DNA of 64,000 nt from Gemmobacter nectariphilus (GTDB lineage Bacteria > Pseudomonadota > Alphaproteobacteria > Rhodobacterales > Rhodobacteraceae), in NCBI GenBank assembly GCA_020721445.1, contig DYMU01000007.1:62001-126000 (forward strand), given 5' to 3'. A program made the position numbers and the translations under genes. The notes below the pieces were generated by a model. That model was not told where the DNA came from and searched no databases. It worked only from the letters and a program-made list of their open reading frames with translations. Position 1 is the first letter of the stretch. Each line of letters starts with the position of its first letter. Positions 25,170 through 35,095 of the stretch are shown here, piece by piece.

Positions 25170-25772
25170 TCAGGCCTTCACCCGCTTGGGGTAAAGCACC
25201 ACCTTTGCGCCGATCGGCACCAGATCGTAAAGCTGCTGGATATGGTCATTCACCAGCCGCACGCAGCCATTCGACACAGCCGAGCCAATGGTCCATGGGT
25301 CTGGCGTGCCGTGGATGCGCAGGAAGGTATCGCCGCGCGCGTCATCAAACAGATACAGCGCCCGCGCGCCCAAGGGGTTGGTCGGCCCGCCCGGCATGCC
25401 GCCGGCATATTTTGCATAGGCACCGGGATTGCGGGCGATCATTTCCTTGGTCGGGGTCCAGCTTGGCCATTCCTTCTTGGCCCCGACCGTGAACACCCCC
25501 GGTTCATACAGATCGCCGCGGCCAACGCCGACAATGAACCGCAGCGCCTTGCGCGGCTCCAGCAGCCAGTAAAGCGAATAGGTGTTGGGATCGACCAACA
25601 AAGATCCCGGTTCAAACTGATCGCGCAACCGCAGCACGATCGGCTGATGTTCGGGCGGCACGACATAGGTTTTGCGGTCAGGCTTGGTCTGGGCAAAAGC
25701 CGGGGCCGCCAGCGTGGCGACCGAGGAGCCAAGAAACAGGCGGCGCGTCAGATGGTGAAGCATGTCAATCAT
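25170..25772 (-). CDS. L,D-transpeptidase (YkuD domain), Tat-exported
   Basis: About 200 aa. The leader has a twin-arginine signal (TRRLFLGSSVATLAAPAFA). The YkuD domain has HGTPDPWTIGSAVSNGCVR, the H-x(n)-SxGCxR signature with the catalytic Cys. It makes 3-3 peptidoglycan cross-links or attaches proteins to peptidoglycan in the periplasm. Start is uncertain: ATG 25772 or 25763. Convergent with the DUF2157-like gene, with 42 bases between stops. Confidence 0.87.
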   Translation of the reverse strand: MIDMLHHLTRRLFLGSSVATLAAPAFAQTKPDRKTYVVPPEHQPIVLRLRDQFEPGSLLVDPNTYSLYWLLEPRKALRFIVGVGRGDLYEPGVFTVGAKKEWPSWTPTKEMIARNPGAYAKYAGGMPGGPTNPLGARALYLFDDARGDTFLRIHGTPDPWTIGSAVSNGCVRLVNDHIQQLYDLVPIGAKVVLYPKRVKA

Positions 25773-25882
25773 TCCATGGTCGGGCGGCACCAGTTTGCGC
25801 GAGTTCTGCTTGCGGAAAAGACCCTGTTGCCAAGATCACGCGCATGTGTAGCGAAATCGGCACGCACCCCCTGCCGCAACAA

Positions 25883-25906
25883 GGCCCCGGTGTCTCCACC
25901 GGGGCC
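25883..25906 (-). terminator. Hairpin downstream of the spondin/VPLPA-CTERM gene
   Basis: GGCCCCGGTG (25883-25892) pairs perfectly with CACCGGGGCC (25897-25906) over a 4-base loop. It lies about 80 bases past the stop of the minus-strand gene and is followed on that strand by only a weak TTGTT. Confidence 0.5.
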
Positions 25907-25987
25907 CTGACCGGGGCTATGACATCCCCCTCGTCCCTTGTCACTTATGCCGCTTTCGTAAGAGTGACCCGCGCCCTTGGAAGGCAA

Positions 25988-26821
25988 TCAAGCTGCACGG
26001 CGCCGACGCAGACGCATGGCCCCCATAAGACCAAACGCCGCTGCAAAGAGCGGCGCAGAGGCTGGAAGGGGAACGGCGGACGGCTGCACAAGTGAGATCG
26101 AGATCTGTCCCAACACAAATCGATCGGGATTGGTCAGGAAATTGTCCGTCCCAAAGTTGAAGACCGATCCATCGGCAAGCGAAAGGCCATTGAAGTCGGC
26201 AAGGCTTCCTGCCGCATGAACCACCCCGCCTTCTGGGGTATTCGCCGCGCCATCGCCACCGACGACGAAGGGTGCGTTTGCCGTGTCAGACAGTTCTGTT
26301 CCTGCATCGTTGAAAAGGTCTGCGGTCAGATTGATCACGCGCGGGCCAAGGAAAGTTCCCATAGCATCGAACAGAGCATAGGCCCTTGGATCGTCATTTC
26401 CGATAAATGTGTCGTTGGACGGCAGGATCATCGACAGAAAGCTCAAATAACGCTGCGTAAGCGGGTCGATGTCGATCTCGACTGTTGCGGTCTCACCGGG
26501 TTGAACCGGAGGAATTCCCCCAGCCGCGATAACTGTAGACGTTGCACCGGGGTCTGCCGCCAAAAGCTCACCCTGAACAACGCTGGGATCGCCCATTTCG
26601 GCAATTTGCTTGACGCCATCACTGGCGGCAGAGCCTGCATCAAAGCTGTCGAACGCGCCGCTGTGAAAGGCGGCCCAAAGCGGGGTATAGGTCAGGTTGG
26701 GTGAAGTGTTCGACACGGTTATGCTGAGTGTCGCCGCCGACGCGGCGCCGGAAAGCAGGCACAGCCCGACCACGGCAGCAGTGGTCGTCAATGAATTTCG
26801 GCTGACAGAATTGCGAGACAT
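25988..26821 (-). CDS. Spondin-domain protein with VPLPA-CTERM sorting signal
   Basis: 277 aa secreted protein. The signal peptide is at residues 1-29 (LTTTAAVVGLCLLSGAASA). The central region TLSITVSNTSPNLTYTPLWAAFH ... PGETATVEIDID matches the bacterial Spondin_N beta-sandwich. The C-terminus VPLPASAPLFAAAFGLMGAMRLRRRR is the VPLPA-CTERM form of PEP-CTERM: motif, hydrophobic helix, Arg cluster. Such proteins are cleaved and anchored by an exosortase, which is not in the window. Monocistronic. Confidence 0.8.
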   Translation of the reverse strand: MSRNSVSRNSLTTTAAVVGLCLLSGAASAATLSITVSNTSPNLTYTPLWAAFHSGAFDSFDAGSAASDGVKQIAEMGDPSVVQGELLAADPGATSTVIAAGGIPPVQPGETATVEIDIDPLTQRYLSFLSMILPSNDTFIGNDDPRAYALFDAMGTFLGPRVINLTADLFNDAGTELSDTANAPFVVGGDGAANTPEGGVVHAAGSLADFNGLSLADGSVFNFGTDNFLTNPDRFVLGQISISLVQPSAVPLPASAPLFAAAFGLMGAMRLRRRRAA

Positions 26822-26941
26822 AAGTCCTCCAACTGTTGAGTGTGGCTTTTTGCCACTTCAATCAGTTCGCGTGCAGCTTGCTGTTCGTTACTCTACGTCC
26901 GTTCACATCGAAGCACGTTGTTGTGTGGCCCAGTAAAATGC

Positions 26942-26973
26942 AAATGGCCCCGATGGATGCATCGGGGCCATTT
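26942..26973 (-). terminator. Terminator hairpin of pnp
   Basis: A 14-bp perfect stem (26942-26955 with 26960-26973) encloses a 4-base loop, starting 23 bases after the pnp stop. On the minus strand it is followed by GCATTTTAC, a short T-run. Confidence 0.7.
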
Positions 26974-26995
26974 GGTTCGGAATAAGACGCAGAAC

Positions 26996-29134
26996 TTACG
27001 CTTCTGCCTCTTCCTTTTTCTCAGTGATTTCCTCGCCGGTTTCCTGATCGACCATCTTCATGCCAAGGCGCACCTTGCCACGGTCGTCAAAGCCAAGCAG
27101 CTTGACCTTCACTTCCTGGCCTTCCTTCAGCACCTCGTTCGGGTGGGTCAGACGCTTGGACGCGATCTGCGATACATGCACCAGACCATCACGCTTGCCG
27201 AAGAAGTTGATGAAAGCGCCGAAATCGACCAGTTTCACCACCTTGCCGGTGTAGATGCGGCCTTCTTCCGGCTCTGCCACGATCGAATAGATCATGTCAT
27301 AGGCGCGCTTGATGGCGGCCGCGTCGTTCGAGGCGATCTTGATCATGCCATCGTCGTTGATATCGACCTTGGCACCCGAGGTTTCCACGATCTCGCGGAT
27401 GACCTTGCCGCCCGAGCCGATGACTTCGCGGATCTTGTCGGTCGGGATCTGCATCGTTTCGATCTTTGGCGCATAGGCACTGAACGCCTGCGCCGAGGTC
27501 AGGGCCTTGGCCATTTCGCCCAAGATGTGCAGACGCCCATCCTTGGCCTGCGCCAGCGCCTGTTCCATGATCGCAGGGGTGATCCCGGCAATCTTGATGT
27601 CCATTTGCAGGCTGGTGATGCCATTGGCGGTGCCGGCCACCTTGAAGTCCATATCGCCAAGGTGATCTTCATCGCCCAGAATGTCGGTCAGAACGGCATA
27701 GCGGCCGTCTTCTTCCAGGATCAGACCCATCGCCACACCGGCGACCGGGGCTTTCAGCGGCACGCCCGCATCCATCATCGACAGCGAACCACCGCAGACC
27801 GTGGCCATCGAGCTTGAGCCGTTCGACTCGGTGATCTCGGACACGACGCGGATGGTATAGGGGAAGTCGGTCGGTGCCGGCAAAACCGCCTGCAACGCGC
27901 GCCAAGCCAGCTTGCCATGGCCGATCTCGCGGCGTCCGGGCGGGCCAAAGCGGCCAACTTCGCCCACCGAATAGGGCGGGAAGTTGTAGTGCAACAAGAA
28001 GTTGGAGCGGCTGTTGCCATGCAGCGCGTCGATGATCTGTTCATCTTCGCCGGTGCCCAGCGTGGTGACCAGCAGGCCCTGGGTTTCGCCACGGGTAAAC
28101 AGCGCCGACCCGTGGGTGCGCGGCAAGATGCCGGTTTCGCAGATGATCGGGCGCACGGTCTTGGTGTCGCGTCCGTCAATCCGTGCGCCACCGTTGATGA
28201 TGTCGCCGCGCAGGATGCTGCTTTCCAGTTTCTTTATCGCCGCGCCCAAGTTTGCGTCGGCCTGCTGCTCGTCGGTCAGCGCTGCCTTGATCGCGGCCGA
28301 GGCCGCGTCAATCGCGTTGGTGCGTTCCTGCTTGTCGCGAATGGCAAAAGCGGCGCGCATCTGCTCCTCGCCTGCGGCTTTCACCGCGGCATACAGCGCC
28401 GAATAATCGGCAGGCTGGAAATCGAACGGTTCTTTGGCACAGTCTTCGGCAAAGTCCAGGATCAGGTCGATCACCGGCTGCATCGCCTCGTGGCCGAACT
28501 TCACGGCACCCAGCATTTCGGCTTCCGACAGCTCATAAGCTTCGGATTCGACCATCATCACCGCGTCTTTGGTCCCGGCAATCACCAGATCAAGCCGTTG
28601 ATCCGGGCTGTTGCGCAGGTTTTGCATGTCTTCGACATCGGGGTTCAGCACATAAGCGCCGCCCACAAAGCCCACACGCGCAGCCCCGATCGGGCCCATG
28701 AACGGCACGCCGGAAATCGTCAGCGCAGCCGAGGTGGCGATCATCGCAAGGATATCTGGCTCATTGACCAGATCGTGGCTCAGCACGGTCACGATCACCA
28801 GCACTTCGTGGTTGAAGCCATCAACGAACAACGGGCGGATCGGACGGTCGATCAGGCGCGAGGTCAGCGTTTCCTTTTCCGAAGGACGGGCTTCGCGCTT
28901 GAAAAAGCCACCCGGGATCTTGCCCGCGGCGTAGTAGCGTTCCTGATAATGCACGGTCAGCGGGAAGAAATCCTGCCCCGGCTTTGCAGATTTCGCGAAG
29001 GTCACGTTGGCCATCACGCTGGTTTCGCCCAAAGTGGCGATCACCGAACCGTCGGCCTGACGGGCAACCTTGCCCGATTCCAGCGTGAGCGTTTCATCGC
29101 CCCACTGGATGGATTTGCGAGTTACGTTGAACAT
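26996..29134 (-). CDS. pnp: Polyribonucleotide nucleotidyltransferase (PNPase)
   Basis: 712 aa, the canonical length, from ATG 29134 ([13 protein letters not shown]). It is a phosphorolytic 3'-5' exoribonuclease of the degradosome. Two RNase PH domains are present ([15 protein letters not shown] near 85; [23 protein letters not shown] near 385), then KH ([17 protein letters not shown] near 560) and S1 ([21 protein letters not shown] near 625) domains, then an acidic Glu/Lys tail. It lies 449 bases downstream of rpsO with a terminator between, so it has its own promoter. Confidence 0.97.
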   Translation of the reverse strand: MFNVTRKSIQWGDETLTLESGKVARQADGSVIATLGETSVMANVTFAKSAKPGQDFFPLTVHYQERYYAAGKIPGGFFKREARPSEKETLTSRLIDRPIRPLFVDGFNHEVLVIVTVLSHDLVNEPDILAMIATSAALTISGVPFMGPIGAARVGFVGGAYVLNPDVEDMQNLRNSPDQRLDLVIAGTKDAVMMVESEAYELSEAEMLGAVKFGHEAMQPVIDLILDFAEDCAKEPFDFQPADYSALYAAVKAAGEEQMRAAFAIRDKQERTNAIDAASAAIKAALTDEQQADANLGAAIKKLESSILRGDIINGGARIDGRDTKTVRPIICETGILPRTHGSALFTRGETQGLLVTTLGTGEDEQIIDALHGNSRSNFLLHYNFPPYSVGEVGRFGPPGRREIGHGKLAWRALQAVLPAPTDFPYTIRVVSEITESNGSSSMATVCGGSLSMMDAGVPLKAPVAGVAMGLILEEDGRYAVLTDILGDEDHLGDMDFKVAGTANGITSLQMDIKIAGITPAIMEQALAQAKDGRLHILGEMAKALTSAQAFSAYAPKIETMQIPTDKIREVIGSGGKVIREIVETSGAKVDINDDGMIKIASNDAAAIKRAYDMIYSIVAEPEEGRIYTGKVVKLVDFGAFINFFGKRDGLVHVSQIASKRLTHPNEVLKEGQEVKVKLLGFDDRGKVRLGMKMVDQETGEEITEKKEEAEA

Positions 29135-29583
29135 ATATCGTTCCCTATAAGGAAGCACCCACGGCCCCTGCCGTGTCTTCCGCTTGCATGGCGGCCCCAT
29201 TGCCGCCGCCCCCTATCCTGTGCATGCGGCCGGGGGCGGGCCTCACGTCGCAGATTTTTGGGCCATACAGGAAAATGCGGCGTTTGGGAAGCGGGGTGTT
29301 GTGGCATGGCCTTGTCCCGCGCGGCGGGGTTTCGGCTAGGCCGAAAGATCAATAACTTGGGGAACCGGGCTCGTGTTCCGTTTGGATTTGCGACATGGCG
29401 CTTGCCGCTGCCCCCAACACCATTCCCATCCCCAGGGGGGCGGCAAGGTCCGGAACCGCTGGCGGTGCGGTGGTGTGCTGCGCGTCAGGCGCGCAAAGTC
29501 CCTGCCTTTGGCCCCTGTTCCCACCCAGGAAAAAGGCCACAGCGGGTGCTGTGGCCTGTTTCAGAATCGATGTCCGCCGCAGA
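29135..29583. other. rpsO-pnp intergenic region
   Basis: 449 bases containing the rpsO terminator (29530-29557) near its right end and, by position, the pnp promoter and leader. Several long frames cross it but none is protein-like. PNPase autoregulation acts on this leader in other bacteria; I cannot identify a specific processing hairpin here. Confidence 0.5.
29530..29557 (-). terminator. Intrinsic terminator of rpsO
   Basis: AGGCCACAGC (29534-29543) pairs with GCTGTGGCCT (29548-29557), a perfect 10-bp stem with a 4-base loop. On the minus strand it runs straight into TTTTT. It starts 27 bases after the rpsO stop. Confidence 0.85.
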
Positions 29584-29853
29584 TCAGCGGCGCAGACCCA
29601 GACGCGCGATCAGCGAGGCATAGCGGGCCTCGTCCTTGCCCTTGAGATAGTCCAGCAGCTTGCGGCGCTGGGCGACCATCATCAGCAGACCACGGCGCGA
29701 GTGGTTGTCTTTCTTGTGGCCCTTGAAATGCTCGGTCAGCGTGGCGATACGCGACGACAGAATGGCAACCTGAACTTCCGGCGAGCCGGTGTCGTTCTCG
29801 GCGGTGGCGTATTCCTTGATCAGGCGGGCTTTGTCTTCAACGGTGATCGACAT
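29584..29853 (-). CDS. rpsO: Ribosomal protein uS15
   Basis: 89 aa, exact family length. It binds 16S rRNA helices 20-22 in the platform. Signature features: [16 protein letters not shown] near 21-36, then [32 protein letters not shown] near 39-70. GGAG precedes the ATG. It is upstream of pnp as in most bacteria, but is separated from truB/rbfA by an RTX gene and a DUF1643 gene. Confidence 0.97.
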   Translation of the reverse strand: MSITVEDKARLIKEYATAENDTGSPEVQVAILSSRIATLTEHFKGHKKDNHSRRGLLMMVAQRRKLLDYLKGKDEARYASLIARLGLRR

Positions 29854-30160
29854 CGGGATCTCCTTTTGCGAAGGGGGTTACGGTGCAAGCCGGGATGTCG
29901 TCCAGCAAGACCAGAGGCACCTTTGGGGATCCAAAGGATGCGCGCGTATAGGGGACACAGCGGGAAAAGAAAAGCCCCCGTGCAGCAAAGCGCGGCAAGG
30001 ACCTGTTAAGCCTGCGTGCAGATTCCCCCGCAACCAGCATTTGCGCGATTGGGGCAGGGGTCAAGCCGTGCTAATGTAATCATCAGGAATCCCTTTGGGA
30101 TCATCAGGTTGCAGGAAAACTGGTTAACGCTGCGGCCCTGCCCAGCAGAGTGGAGTGGGT
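29854..30160. other. Divergent intergenic region between rpsO and the RTX gene
   Basis: 307 bases that must hold the rpsO promoter (left) and the RTX gene promoter (right). I see no small gene, RNA or strong palindrome in it. Confidence 0.45.
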
Positions 30161-31222
30161 ATGATGTTGGCATTGCTTGCGATCTTTGGCGCTATCGGGG
30201 CAGGCGTTGTCGCCAGCGCCGTGATCACACCCCACACCGATTCGGAGGCTGAAAGTGACGCGGTCGGATCTGACGCCGAGGCTGAGCCCGCCGATACGGC
30301 AGAGGCTGCCTCGCTGCTGGACTTTGCCTTGGCCGGGGACGCGGCGGCTGACGGTCTGCCCGCTGCCACTGCCGGGGCGGGCATGCCGCTGTCCGATGAC
30401 CTTCCCGACATGCCCGATGCCCCGGTGTCGCTGACCGGGACCGATGCGGATGACATCCTGACCGGGGATGGCGCGCAAGATACGCTGTCGGGCGGGGCAG
30501 GAAACGATCAGCTGACCGGGCGCGGGGGGGATGACACCTTGCTTGGCGACTTGGGCCACGACCACCTCGAAGGCGGCACCGGCAACGACTGGCTGGAGGG
30601 CAATGCCGACAATGACACGCTGAACGCGGGCGCGGGCGACGATGCCCTGTTCGGTGGCAAGGGGCAGGATTCCCTTGCCGGTGCCGAGGGGGATGATCTG
30701 CTGTGGGGCGGCGGCGGCGCAGACACCCTGATGGGCGGTGAGGGTCGCGATACCCTGTCTGGCGGTCTGGGCGAGGATTGGCTTGCCGGTGGCGCGGGGG
30801 ATGATCTTCTGGCGGGTGACGCATCGCAGGACACGCTGGATGGCGGAACGGGCAATGACACACTGTGGGGTGCGGCCATTGACACGCAAGACGCGGCGGC
30901 TGACGCGCTGAACGGTGGTTCCGGCGACGATGTGCTGCATCTGGGCGCGGGCGACGTGGCGACGGGCGGTGATGGGGCCGACAGTTTCGTGCTGCACGAT
31001 TTCACGGCCGAAACAGCGCCGTCCGAGATCACCGACTATGACCCGGCCCTCGATCAGATCGTGGTGTTTTATGACGCTGCCCTGCACCCCGCCCCCGCCC
31101 TTTCGACCGCCGCGGTCGAGGGGTCCGATGACATCACGCTGATCCTTGATGGCGTGGCTGTCGCCCTGATCCGCGATGCCCCAGGGTTTCAGGTGACGCA
31201 GATCGTGCTGCGCGCGGCATAA
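30161..31222 (+). CDS. RTX-repeat calcium-binding protein with N-terminal membrane helix
   Basis: About 353 aa. Residues 1-22 form a transmembrane helix (LALLAIFGAIGAGVVASAVI), followed by an acidic linker of about 70 residues. About ten GGxGxDxLx-type nonapeptides follow, from residue 95 to 270 (GGAGNDQLTG, GGTGNDWLEG, GGEGRDTLSG and others), which bind Ca2+ in a parallel beta-roll. The C-terminal 85 residues resemble the terminal domain of small Rhodobacterales RTX proteins (DFTAETAPSEITDYDPALDQIVVFYD). GGAG lies 5 bases before ATG. Whether it leaves the cell by a type I system is unclear, because of the N-terminal helix. Confidence 0.8.
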   Translation: MMLALLAIFGAIGAGVVASAVITPHTDSEAESDAVGSDAEAEPADTAEAASLLDFALAGDAAADGLPAATAGAGMPLSDDLPDMPDAPVSLTGTDADDILTGDGAQDTLSGGAGNDQLTGRGGDDTLLGDLGHDHLEGGTGNDWLEGNADNDTLNAGAGDDALFGGKGQDSLAGAEGDDLLWGGGGADTLMGGEGRDTLSGGLGEDWLAGGAGDDLLAGDASQDTLDGGTGNDTLWGAAIDTQDAAADALNGGSGDDVLHLGAGDVATGGDGADSFVLHDFTAETAPSEITDYDPALDQIVVFYDAALHPAPALSTAAVEGSDDITLILDGVAVALIRDAPGFQVTQIVLRAA

Positions 31223-31384
31223 GGTTCTTGCCGTAACATCGGCCCCTGCGCCGCTTGCGCGGTGTCTTCCCCGCCGCCAGGGCCCGAAAGGCGGATATGT
31301 CCCTTATCCGCGCGCAAGTGCAGCCGCCCCCGTTTGCGTCCAGCCCCGCCAACCATGATCAGACCCCGCCACTGCAACGGGCAC

Positions 31385-31897
31385 TCAGGCCCAAAGCTCA
31401 GGCTGCCGGTCATAGCCGATGTACAGCGGATGCTTCGGCTGCCCGGCAGCCGTCAGCCCAAGGTGCCACAGCGGTTGCCCCGTGTTCCGCAACAGCGCCT
31501 CAACCGCGGCGCCACGCCCCAGATGCGCCCCATGCGCGCCCCAGGCGCAGACAATGCGGTCAGGCCGCCACTCCCGCACACTTGCCAGGATCGCCGCGTC
31601 ATTGCCGGGCCCCACCGGGTCTGCTGCGGCCCGCATCACCCTTGGGTCGGTGGCGCGGAAGGCAAAGATGTTCACCACCCGAAACGCGCCAAAACCCAAG
31701 GCTCGTGCCCGCCGTTCACAGCGTTCCACCGTCGGGTCATTCTGCACCTCGGTGGCGGTCGAGGGGTTCAGCATCACAAACAGCGCCCGGTGACCCGCAG
31801 CATCCCAGACCCGCGTCAGCAGATAGCGATAGCGCTCGCAGGGTGAATACACCGCCTCTGACTGCGCGTCGTCCTTAAGATGCTGCCGAACCACCAT
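31385..31897 (-). CDS. DUF1643 domain-containing protein
   Basis: About 170 aa, soluble, from ATG 31897. DUF1643 signature: YRYLLTRVWD, then LFVMLNPSTATEVQNDPTVERCERRARALGFG and VVNIFAFRATDPRVM, with CAWGAHG near 117. The family is uncharacterised and often carried on accessory DNA. It lies 136 bases behind truB on the same strand. Confidence 0.85.
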   Translation of the reverse strand: MVVRQHLKDDAQSEAVYSPCERYRYLLTRVWDAAGHRALFVMLNPSTATEVQNDPTVERCERRARALGFGAFRVVNIFAFRATDPRVMRAAADPVGPGNDAAILASVREWRPDRIVCAWGAHGAHLGRGAAVEALLRNTGQPLWHLGLTAAGQPKHPLYIGYDRQPELWA

Positions 31898-32033
31898 ACC
31901 AGACCCTTTGCCTTGCTGCTTTCCCAAATACTCCCGCCGGAGGCTTCGACATATCCACCCACGATCCGGGTGGCAGCTATCTGCGTGGCAACGCCGCCCT
32001 GCGGGGCTCGATGCCCCGCTGGGCGGCCCCGTG

Positions 32034-32939
32034 CTACAGATTGAACACCCGGCTGGGGTGCAGCTCGCCCGCCTTGTAGACCCCCACCGCAACGGCGCGG
32101 CCGAGGTGGCTGGCCCAGGCCTCGTCGCCCCACCCCACGCTGGACGCCATCACCATGCCGGGGTTGCCGTTGCGCAGCCTTGCGGCCCCCTCGGCGGTGG
32201 CGGGCAGTTCCGGCAGGTCGGTCAGGCCCAGTTCCAGCGGGCGCAACAGGGTGTCGATCTCGTCGGTCCGGGCCAGGCGTTCGATCTGTTCCATCGTCAC
32301 GGCCCCTTGTGCCGAAAACGGGCCGGACCATTCGCGCCGCAACCACGCCACATGGCCAAGGCAGCCCAGGGCGCGGCCCAGATCGCGGGCAATCGACCGC
32401 ACATACCCGCCCTTGCCACAGACCAGCTCCAGATCGACATGGTCGGCATCGGGCCGGGCCAGCACGACCAGCCGTTCCACCCACAGCGGGCGGGCGACCA
32501 GATCCATCGCGATGCCTTCACGTGCCAGATCATAGGCGCGCTCGCCCTCGACCTTCACCGCCGAGACCTGCGGTGGCACCTGGCAGATATCGCCACGAAA
32601 GGCGGTCAGCGCCGCCTCGATCTGATCATCGCTTGGCCGCGCCTGACTGGCTTCCAGCACCACGCCCGACGCGTCATCGGTGCTGGTGGCCGCGCCAAAG
32701 GCCACGCGAAAGCGATAGCATTTCAGGCTGTCGGTGACGTATGGCACGGTCTTTGTCGCCTCGCCCAGGGCCACGGCCAGAACCCCGGTGGCATCGGGGT
32801 CCAGCGTGCCGGCATGGCCCGCCTTTTGCGCCTGAAACGCCCATTTCACCTTGTTCACGATGGTGGTCGATCCGATCCCGGCCGGTTTGTCGATGATGAC
32901 CCAGCCATGCACGGCACGGCCCTTTTTCACGCGGCCCAT
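32034..32939 (-). CDS. truB: tRNA pseudouridine(55) synthase TruB
   Basis: About 301 aa from ATG 32939. It isomerises U55 of the tRNA T-loop. Motif [17 protein letters not shown] near 15-30, then catalytic Asp in [22 protein letters not shown] near 37-58, [18 protein letters not shown] near 70, and [10 protein letters not shown] near 178. The C-terminal PUA-like region is present. It is third in the rbfA-glycosidase-truB operon; rbfA and truB both act in RNA maturation. Confidence 0.95.
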   Translation of the reverse strand: MGRVKKGRAVHGWVIIDKPAGIGSTTIVNKVKWAFQAQKAGHAGTLDPDATGVLAVALGEATKTVPYVTDSLKCYRFRVAFGAATSTDDASGVVLEASQARPSDDQIEAALTAFRGDICQVPPQVSAVKVEGERAYDLAREGIAMDLVARPLWVERLVVLARPDADHVDLELVCGKGGYVRSIARDLGRALGCLGHVAWLRREWSGPFSAQGAVTMEQIERLARTDEIDTLLRPLELGLTDLPELPATAEGAARLRNGNPGMVMASSVGWGDEAWASHLGRAVAVGVYKAGELHPSRVFNL

Positions 32940-32958
32940 GCCGTCACTCCCCACGCCG

Positions 32959-33684
32959 TCACTCCTTGTCCACGACCGTGCCAACCATGGGCCCAAGGGC
33001 AAAACCAATGTCGTTGCGGCCCAACGCCGGCGCATAAAGCCGCGAGATCTTGCCATCGAAATACAGCGCATCGGGCAGCCCCAGCCCATCGCGGAACAGC
33101 CGCGCGAAGTGGTGAAAGTTCACCGGCTGGTTGGTGATGGCAAACACCGCGCGGCGGCCATCGGCGCTGACGCCCACGCCGTTGCGAATATACAGGCTGT
33201 CACTGCCGGGCAGAAAGCGCGGGTGCAGCTTGCCCTTGATCACCAGCATCGGCCCCGACTGGGTGGCATCGTCGCAGGCAGGCGGGGCCGCCGCATAGGC
33301 CCGGCTTTCCACCACGGCAAACCGGGGGCCAATGCAGAACACGCCGTTGGGCAGCAGGCCGAAATTGCCCGGACCATCACGGGTGACCAAAGGCGACAGA
33401 TCGCGCCCGGCTTCGCGATACAGCCCCACGGGCGCGCGGTTGTCATGATACATGCCGGCATTCATCGCAAAGCCCAGCGTCTTGCCTTCGGCCGCCAAAG
33501 CCTCATTCACTGCCACAAAGCTGCGCAGCGCGCCGTTCGGGCCGGAATGGAACAGGCGCAGGTCTTCGGTCGCCGACACTTCGCAGGTGGTGACGGACAC
33601 ACCGTCAAACGTCAGGTCGCGACACACACTTGCTGAAACCGCCTGCGGCAGCAGGGCGGCGCAAAGGGCCAGCAGCACGCGCAT
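32959..33684 (-). CDS. Secreted phosphodiester glycosidase (NAGPA-domain) family protein
   Basis: About 241 aa from ATG 33684. The signal peptide is [18 protein letters not shown]. The mature part has the NAGPA-domain features [63 protein letters not shown] and [13 protein letters not shown]. Related proteins remove or cleave sugar-phosphodiesters, but bacterial members are poorly studied. It starts one base after rbfA and ends 19 bases before truB. Confidence 0.8.
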   Translation of the reverse strand: MRVLLALCAALLPQAVSASVCRDLTFDGVSVTTCEVSATEDLRLFHSGPNGALRSFVAVNEALAAEGKTLGFAMNAGMYHDNRAPVGLYREAGRDLSPLVTRDGPGNFGLLPNGVFCIGPRFAVVESRAYAAAPPACDDATQSGPMLVIKGKLHPRFLPGSDSLYIRNGVGVSADGRRAVFAITNQPVNFHHFARLFRDGLGLPDALYFDGKISRLYAPALGRNDIGFALGPMVGTVVDKE

Positions 33685-33685
33685 G

Positions 33686-34117
33686 TCAATCGTCCTTGGC
33701 ATCGGACAGCTCGTCCGGACCCGCCGCAATGTCACGCACCACGGCAGGGTCGGCAAACAGGCGACGGGTTTCATCCAGCCGGTCAAAGGTCTCATCCGGG
33801 CGAAAGCGCAGGTCGGGCGCGTATTTCAGCGTCAGTTGCGATGCCACCCGGTGGCGCAATTCGGCCTTGTTGCGGGCAAGGGCTGCAATCGCCTCTTCCA
33901 CCGGCACCGACCCCATCAGCGGCATGACGTAAACCGTCGCCACCTTCAGGTCGGTCGAGCATGACACTTCGCCCACCGTGATCGACATGCGGTTCAGATC
34001 GGGGTCGTGAATCTCGGCCCGGTTCAGCACATCGGCCAGCGTGCGGCGGATCAGTTCGCCAACCCGAAGCTGGCGGTGATTGGGGCCTTCGCCCGAGGAG
34101 GTGCGTTTGTTCGACAT
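33686..34117 (-). CDS. rbfA: 30S ribosome-binding factor RbfA
   Basis: About 143 aa from ATG 34117, KH-fold maturation factor for the 5' end of 16S rRNA. Family motifs are [17 protein letters not shown] near 14-30, [17 protein letters not shown] near 50-67, and the [22 protein letters not shown] block near 95-116, followed by an acidic tail. Divergent from dapB with a 99-base gap containing the promoters. Confidence 0.95.
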   Translation of the reverse strand: MSNKRTSSGEGPNHRQLRVGELIRRTLADVLNRAEIHDPDLNRMSITVGEVSCSTDLKVATVYVMPLMGSVPVEEAIAALARNKAELRHRVASQLTLKYAPDLRFRPDETFDRLDETRRLFADPAVVRDIAAGPDELSDAKDD

Positions 34118-34216
34118 GGGCTGCGATGTAAGCTGTTTTTGCGGTCCCCGCAACGGCGGGCTTTTGTGCCGGCCCGCAACGCGCTAAACCGCGCTTGCAG
34201 CAGACGGGGAAGTATC

Positions 34217-35026
34217 ATGCACGCATTGCCGGGAATTGTTGTCACCGGGGCCTCGGGCCGGATGGGGCAGATGCTGATCCGCATGGTTGCGGCGTCCGAC
34301 AAGGCGCGGCTGGTCGCTTGCGTCGAACGCGCGGGCCATCCGTGGCTGGGCCGCGATGTGGGGGCCTGCATGGGCGGGGCCGACCTTGGCGTTACCGTGA
34401 CCGATGACCCGCTGGAGGCGTTTGCCCGGGCGCAGGGCGTGATCGACTTCACCGCCCCCGCCGCGACCGTGGAATTTGCGGCACTGGCCGCACAGGCCCG
34501 CGCGGTGCATGTGATCGGCACCACCGGGCTGGAGCCTGCGCATCTGGCCCGCATCGAGGCCGCCGCCCGGCATGCGGTGATCGTGCGCGCCGGCAACATG
34601 AGCCTTGGGGTCAACCTTCTGGTGCGGCTGACGCAAAAGGTGGCGCAGGCGCTGGATGCCGATTGGGACATCGAGGTGGTCGAGGCGCATCACCGGATGA
34701 AGGTCGATGCCCCGTCGGGCACCGCGCTGATGCTGGGCCAGGCTGCCGCGGACGGGCGCGAGGTCGCGCTGGATCAGGCCATGGTGTCGGGCCGCGATGG
34801 CATCACCGGCGCGCGGGCGCGCGGCAGCATCGGTTTCAGCGCCATTCGTGGCGGCGATATCGTGGGCGAGCATGACGTGATCTTTGCCGCTGACGGCGAG
34901 CGCATCGTGCTGCGCCACATCGCCACTGACCGCGCGATTTTCGTCCGGGGCGCGCTGCGGGCGGTGCTGTGGGGCCAGGGCCAGAAGCCGGGACACTATG
35001 GCATGATGGATGTCTTGGGTTTGTGA
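34217..35026 (+). CDS. dapB: 4-hydroxy-tetrahydrodipicolinate reductase
   Basis: 269 aa, standard size, from ATG 34217 (GGGGAAG upstream). It reduces the DapA product in lysine and diaminopimelate synthesis. Rossmann motif [12 protein letters not shown] near 10-21, [12 protein letters not shown] near 78, catalytic [17 protein letters not shown] near 156-172, and the [22 protein letters not shown] region near 200-222. Confidence 0.95.
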   Translation: MHALPGIVVTGASGRMGQMLIRMVAASDKARLVACVERAGHPWLGRDVGACMGGADLGVTVTDDPLEAFARAQGVIDFTAPAATVEFAALAAQARAVHVIGTTGLEPAHLARIEAAARHAVIVRAGNMSLGVNLLVRLTQKVAQALDADWDIEVVEAHHRMKVDAPSGTALMLGQAAADGREVALDQAMVSGRDGITGARARGSIGFSAIRGGDIVGEHDVIFAADGERIVLRHIATDRAIFVRGALRAVLWGQGQKPGHYGMMDVLGL

Positions 35027-35095
35027 TCCGGGGGCGGTGAACCAAATCCTGCCCTGCCGCGTATAAGCCCGGACCAACCAGAACCGGGGGCTGAA

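Noticed and set aside
29342-29370. GGAAC ... CGTT as a fourth EcfG promoter
   Set aside because: The spacing is only 13 bases, outside the 16-17 required, and there is no gene behind it.
27917-29623. Long plus-strand open frame (568 codons) across pnp and the rpsO gap
   Set aside because: Antisense to pnp with its well-defined domains; Arg/His-rich translation.
31994-32026. GC-rich hairpin after truB as terminator
   Set aside because: Strong stem with one internal mismatch but no T-run on the minus strand, so termination is not supported.
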